Shown here one piece after another: positions 61,587-64,000 of a stretch of DNA of 64,000 nucleotides. The DNA comes from Bacillus sp. FJAT-25509 (GTDB lineage: Bacteria; Bacillota; Bacilli; Bacillales; Bacillaceae_G), in contig NZ_LJIZ01000013.1 of assembly GCF_001420605.1 (NCBI RefSeq), positions 281,956 to 345,955 of the forward strand, read 5' to 3'. Positions within the stretch are counted from its first letter, which is position 1. Every line of letters starts with the position of its first letter. Under the pieces are notes generated by a model, which did not search any database, was not told the DNA's origin, and worked only from the letters and a program-made list of their open reading frames with translations. The position numbers and the translations under genes were made by a program.

Positions 61587-61742
61587 ATGGAAATGAATTC
61601 TTGGATTCTTGAGGAAATGGCAAGGTTTAATAAAGAAGAAATGGAAAGAGAACTAAAGTTTAATGAAACTTATAAATTGTACTCAACATCTAAAAAGAAA
61701 AAATACTGCATCGATCTAAAAATCATTAAATTCTGTTTTTAA
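61587..61742 (+). CDS. Small protein, 51 residues, unknown
   Basis: ATG 61587 lies 8 bases after a perfect AAAGGAGGT. The product starts MEMNSWILEEMARFNKEEME, is helical and highly charged in its first 28 residues, and ends in a basic Lys-rich stretch plus CIDLKIIKFCF. A hairpin terminator follows at 61777. Strong ribosome site, sensible composition and own terminator support a real gene, but no family is recognised. Confidence 0.6.
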   Translation: MEMNSWILEEMARFNKEEMERELKFNETYKLYSTSKKKKYCIDLKIIKFCF

Positions 61743-61776
61743 ACTAGAGAATGCTTAAAATCATTTTAAATTTACT

Positions 61777-61828
61777 ATAAAAAGAGCCGAGTGATTTTAT
61801 TTTTATAAAATTAATCGGTTCTTTTGCT
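61777..61828 (+). terminator. Terminator after the 51-residue gene
   Basis: AAAAAGAGCCGAgTGATTTTAT pairs in two blocks with ATAAAATtAATCGGTTCTTTT (each stretch over 20 bases when joined by the loop), ending in TTTTG. It resembles the sequence of the tRNA terminator upstream (CCGAGTGAT). Confidence 0.82.
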
Positions 61829-61879
61829 ACTTCTATTTTTTTCCTCTTTCCCTTTTTCTAAATATATGTTATATTACTC

Positions 61880-62001
61880 TTTGCGATGAGCTAATTTGAG
61901 TAAGACGAGAGATATGCGCAAGCTAAACGCGCGGATGTGGCCGCCCGGTCTCTCGCCTCAAACGCATCAAGACGTCTGCTGCGGCAGGCGTCTTTCTTTT
62001 T
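61880..62001 (+). ncRNA. Candidate structured small RNA or leader
   Basis: A GC-rich island of about 120 nt with nested pairing: GATG (61885) with CATC (61965), TTTGAG (61895) with CTCAAA (61957), CGAGAGA (61906) with TCTCTCG (61949), and inside GCGC (61916) with GCGC (61929) or GCGG (61931) with CCGC (61941). It ends in an 11-bp terminator AAGACGTCTGC/GCAGGCGTCTT with loop TGCG and T-rich tail (61969-62001). A TGn-extended -10 box, TGTTATATT (61867-61875), fits a start near 61882. The gene downstream has its own promoter, so this may be an independent RNA. I could not match it to a known riboswitch or sRNA class. Confidence 0.6.
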
Positions 62002-62022
62002 GTTCATTTCTTTGTGTATAAT
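61993..62022 (+). promoter_or_regulatory. Promoter of the DUF6509 gene
   Basis: TATAAT (62017-62022) preceded by TG, 18 bases from a weak TTTCTT (61993-61998). It lies inside and just after the terminator of the candidate RNA and 32 bases before the GTG start. Confidence 0.68.
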
Positions 62023-62053
62023 AGTACATATTATAATTGAAGGGAATGTTTTT

Positions 62054-62347
62054 GTGTTAACGATTACAGAATACACTGTAGAAGAAATAAAAGATCCATT
62101 TGGTATCATTGAAGGTGATCGATATGAGTTTATTCTTTATATCAATGTACCAGAGGATGATGAATTATATAATGAAAAAGGTATATACATAAAAGCGCTT
62201 TTCGGAGTAAATGGTGACGAGTCGAAATTAATTAAATATGACTTGTATGAAGCTGAATCAAATCAGTATTTAGATTTTGATTTGGAAGAAGATGAAGAAA
62301 AAGAAGTATTCAAATTTTGTAAAACCCATTTAACAGTTGAAGATTAA
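62054..62347 (+). CDS. DUF6509 family acidic protein
   Basis: A 97-residue cytoplasmic, strongly acidic protein from GTG 62054 after GAAGGGA; the open frame upstream crosses the small-RNA region and is not coding. TITEYTVEEIKDPFGIIEGD, RYEFILYINVPEDDELYNEK and YLDFDLEEDEEKEVFKFC are the family pattern as I recall it. Function unknown. Single gene. Confidence 0.78.
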   Translation: MLTITEYTVEEIKDPFGIIEGDRYEFILYINVPEDDELYNEKGIYIKALFGVNGDESKLIKYDLYEAESNQYLDFDLEEDEEKEVFKFCKTHLTVED

Positions 62348-62500
62348 TGTTAATGTGTTATTGAATGACACACTTCAGCTTAGAAGATATCCTATATTGG
62401 GTATTTCGCAACACACTACTGTGTAATTTTTAAACACAGTACTGATTATGATTACACACTTATAAAACACTATTATTTTAGGAAAAATATTATGTTTTGA
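62348..62500 (+). promoter_or_regulatory. Possible activator site upstream of the sigma-54 promoter
   Basis: TACTGTGT-N9-ACACAGTA (62417-62441) is a perfect 8-bp inverted repeat, surrounded by further ACACACT motifs (62368, 62411, 62453). It lies about 120-145 bp upstream of the -24/-12 promoter, a usual place for enhancer-binding activators such as the LevR/CelR type. No other feature is seen here. Confidence 0.5.
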
Positions 62501-62528
62501 AAACCTTGGATCTTCAAGGTTTTTTTTG
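62500..62528 (+). terminator. Terminator between DUF6509 gene and PTS operon
   Basis: AACCTTG-GATCTT-CAAGGTT hairpin followed by TTTTTTTG. Confidence 0.85.
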
Positions 62529-62561
62529 TTGAGCCTTCAAATAAATAGATTTTTTAGAATA

Positions 62562-62578
62562 TTGGCACAGATTTTGCA
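62562..62578 (+). promoter_or_regulatory. Sigma-54 (SigL) promoter of the PTS operon
   Basis: TTGGCAC-N5-TTGCA, a full match to the -24/-12 consensus, about 106 bases before the IIB start. PTS operons of this type in Bacilli are often activated by PRD-containing sigma-54 activators. Confidence 0.9.
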
Positions 62579-62642
62579 ATATTTAAATTGATTCACAACT
62601 TGTCCTTGTAACGCGTAATTCTTTTGTCATTATTTGTAAAAA

Positions 62643-62656
62643 TGTAAGCGTTTCAT
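62643..62656 (+). promoter_or_regulatory. Possible cre site
   Basis: TGTAAGCGTTTCAT resembles the CcpA consensus TGWAANCGNTNWCA but is one base short in the right half. Placed between the sigma-54 promoter and the IIB gene, a roadblock position. Confidence 0.45.
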
Positions 62657-62683
62657 CGATGAGGAAAATTGAGGAGGTGTAGG

Positions 62684-62986
62684 ATGAATATCTTATTGGT
62701 ATGTTCTGCAGGAATGTCGACTAGTCTACTAGTTACAAAAATGGAACAAGTAGCTAAGGCAAAAGGAATTCAGGCAACAATATGGGCTGTTGCTGGTGAT
62801 GAGGCAAAAGAAAATTTAGCCAAAGCGGATGTATTACTACTTGGTCCACAGGTTCGTTATCTAGCTTCAGAAATGAAGAAGCTGGCTGAACCTAAAGGAA
62901 TACCAGTAGATACGATTAATCCAGTACATTATGGATTGATGAATGGGGAAGCTGTTTTAGAAATGGCTTTAAATTTGAAAAAATAA
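62684..62986 (+). CDS. PTS cellobiose/lactose-family IIB component
   Basis: A 100-residue phosphocarrier: the active-site Cys is in [14 protein letters not shown] (Cys8), followed by [20 protein letters not shown] (near 62), typical of the Lac/Cel family (CelA/LicB-like). It passes phosphate from IIA to the sugar bound by IIC. ATG 62684 follows GAGGAGGTG; an in-frame upstream start adds no homology. First gene of the operon; the IIC gene follows 43 bases later. The exact sugar (cellobiose, chitobiose, lichenan products) cannot be told. Confidence 0.92.
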   Translation: MNILLVCSAGMSTSLLVTKMEQVAKAKGIQATIWAVAGDEAKENLAKADVLLLGPQVRYLASEMKKLAEPKGIPVDTINPVHYGLMNGEAVLEMALNLKK

Positions 62987-63029
62987 AACGGGGAATTAAA
63001 AATCTAGAGAGAAAAGAAGGTGCATTAAA

Positions 63030-64000
63030 ATGATGCGTTTTGCTGAGAAGTATATAATGCCTGCTGCAGCGAAGTTTGGTAATCAACGTCATTTGTTAGC
63101 GATCCGTGATGCGTTAATTGGTATGATTGCCATTACGATGATTGGAGCTTTTGCTGTACTTATTAATAACTTAGGTGGCGCAATCCATGGCTACGATAAA
63201 ATGATGGAAACAGTCTTTGGTGCAAACTGGAAAACACTAGGTAGTGATATTTGGTGGGGAACATTTGCATTTATGACCGTATTTGCCGTAGTTGGGATCG
63301 CACATAGATTAGCGCGTTCTTATGGTGATGAAGGTTTTGAAGCGATGCTTGTTGCATTAGCTTGTTATTTTGTTCTTGTTCCACAATCATTAGCTGCAGT
63401 ATCTGTTACGTTAAATGGTGGAAAGACAGCTACAGGTGGAACTTGGGGATTTATTAGTTGGAATTCATTAAACTCAACAGCTTTATTTACAGGAATTATT
63501 GTTGCGATTATTGCAACTGAAATTTTTGTACGCTTAGCTAGAGTGAAACAATTAGTTATTAAATTACCAGACGGCGTTCCGCCAGCAGTATCAAAAGCAT
63601 TTGCGAAGTTATTACCAGGTATGTTAACAATTTTTATCGTTGCATTAGTTGGCTTATTGTTTAGATTATACATTTCGGATGGCGTATTCTTTAATGATTG
63701 GTTAAATTCGGTTCTTGTAAAACCATTAACTGATGCAGCAGATTCATTAGGATTTGCAGTTGCGATTGCATTCTTTGTACATTTTTTCTGGGCGATTGGA
63801 TTACATGGTCCAAATATTTTAGGAGGTATTACAACTCCTTTATTAACAACTCTAGGTAACCATAACATCGATTTATATGCTAAAGGTGTGACAGATTTAG
63901 ATAAGTATTCTGTGTTAGCAGGTCCATTCTTAGATGCATTCGTATATATGGGTGGATCAGGTACTACAATCGGTTTACTAATTGCGATGTTCTTAGTTAA
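63030..64000 (+). CDS. PTS cellobiose-family IIC component, cut by window end
   Basis: The frame from ATG 63030 (RBS AGAAGGTG) is open to the right edge, giving 323 residues of a protein of normally about 430. It contains about eight hydrophobic segments. Family marks are RHLLAIRDALIGMIAITMIG near 23, RLARSYGDEGFEAMLVALAC near 93, PDGVPPAVSKAFAKLLPG near 180 and FFWAIGLHGPNILGGI near 262, the last containing the sugar-binding His/Gly/Pro region. The IIA component and any activator gene would lie outside the window. Confidence 0.93.
   Translation, partial: MMRFAEKYIMPAAAKFGNQRHLLAIRDALIGMIAITMIGAFAVLINNLGGAIHGYDKMMETVFGANWKTLGSDIWWGTFAFMTVFAVVGIAHRLARSYGDEGFEAMLVALACYFVLVPQSLAAVSVTLNGGKTATGGTWGFISWNSLNSTALFTGIIVAIIATEIFVRLARVKQLVIKLPDGVPPAVSKAFAKLLPGMLTIFIVALVGLLFRLYISDGVFFNDWLNSVLVKPLTDAADSLGFAVAIAFFVHFFWAIGLHGPNILGGITTPLLTTLGNHNIDLYAKGVTDLDKYSVLAGPFLDAFVYMGGSGTTIGLLIAMFLV

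Noticed and set aside
61880-62001. Hammerhead or other self-cleaving ribozyme
   Set aside because: GCGATGA resembles part of the CUGAUGA core, but the GAAA segment and stem arrangement are missing.
61937-62053. N-terminal extension of the DUF6509 frame
   Set aside because: It runs through the structured RNA, its terminator and the promoter; GTG 62054 with GAAGGGA is the sensible start.

Overview
This window is one continuous stretch of a low-GC, spore-forming Bacillaceae chromosome. The gene order uvrB-uvrA, yvlC-yvlD, hprK-lgt-yvoD-ppaX-yvoF, a TPR gene, trxB, yvcI-rapZ-yvcK-whiA-crh and clpP is the familiar Bacillus order. A yng-type leucine/acyl-CoA operon, a YmaF protein, strong AAGGAGG ribosome binding sites and T-box, BirA, CtsR and LexA sites agree with this. 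No rRNA, insertion sequence, prophage or CRISPR array was seen. I cannot name the species.

Layout. 1-3.3 kb: end of thiM, thiE, a frameshifted NlpC/P60-type peptidase remnant, a DUF3139 protein and an unrecognised secreted protein/lipoprotein pair. 3.5-9.6 kb: a six-gene operon (acyl-CoA dehydrogenase, biotin carboxylase, biotin carrier, HMG-CoA lyase, enoyl-CoA hydratase, carboxyltransferase), which is a leucine-type degradation pathway. 9.7-13.5 kb: DUF2157/GDYXXLXY membrane pair, VanZ, bioY with a BirA operator, GrpB. 13.7-16.7 kb: phenylalanine hydroxylase behind two tandem tyrosine-type T-boxes, two 125-bp repeats and a small tyrosine-rich ORF. 16.7-27.9 kb: small metabolic and regulatory genes, including a GAF histidine kinase/LuxR-type regulator pair, an Lrp/LysE pair and an Rrf2/ywnB pair with three matching operators.

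27.9-35.2 kb: a PadR-controlled operon of repeated 2TM proteins, an ECF41 sigma factor with its partner oxidoreductase and an exact ECF41 promoter, a 52-bp tandem repeat, EcsC, a secreted helical protein, a second VanZ and a polysaccharide deacetylase. 35.4-38.1 kb: MarR regulator with ring-cleavage dioxygenase, esterase and flavin reductase (mhq-like quinone detoxification). 38.2-42.7 kb: a sigY-yxlC-yxlD module followed by a separate YtrA-type GntR/ABC operon. 42.9-60.4 kb: the conserved core from uvrB to clpP. 60.4-62.4 kb: a long palindromic repeat, tRNA-Arg(CCG), a 51-codon gene, a candidate structured small RNA and a DUF6509 gene. 62.5-64 kb: the start of a cellobiose-type PTS operon with a clear sigma-54 promoter.

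How parts work together. HprK and Crh connect carbon catabolite control to the PTS operon at the right edge. PhhA makes tyrosine and lies behind RNA elements that appear to sense uncharged tRNA-Tyr. Several regulators (Rrf2, PadR, MarR, YtrA-type GntR, ECF41, SigY) each sit beside inverted repeats or promoters that look like their own targets, so much of the accessory region is small self-regulated modules. The best candidates for new biology are the 61.9-kb RNA, the phhA leader, the PadR/2TM-repeat operon and the secreted protein/lipoprotein pair near 2 kb.
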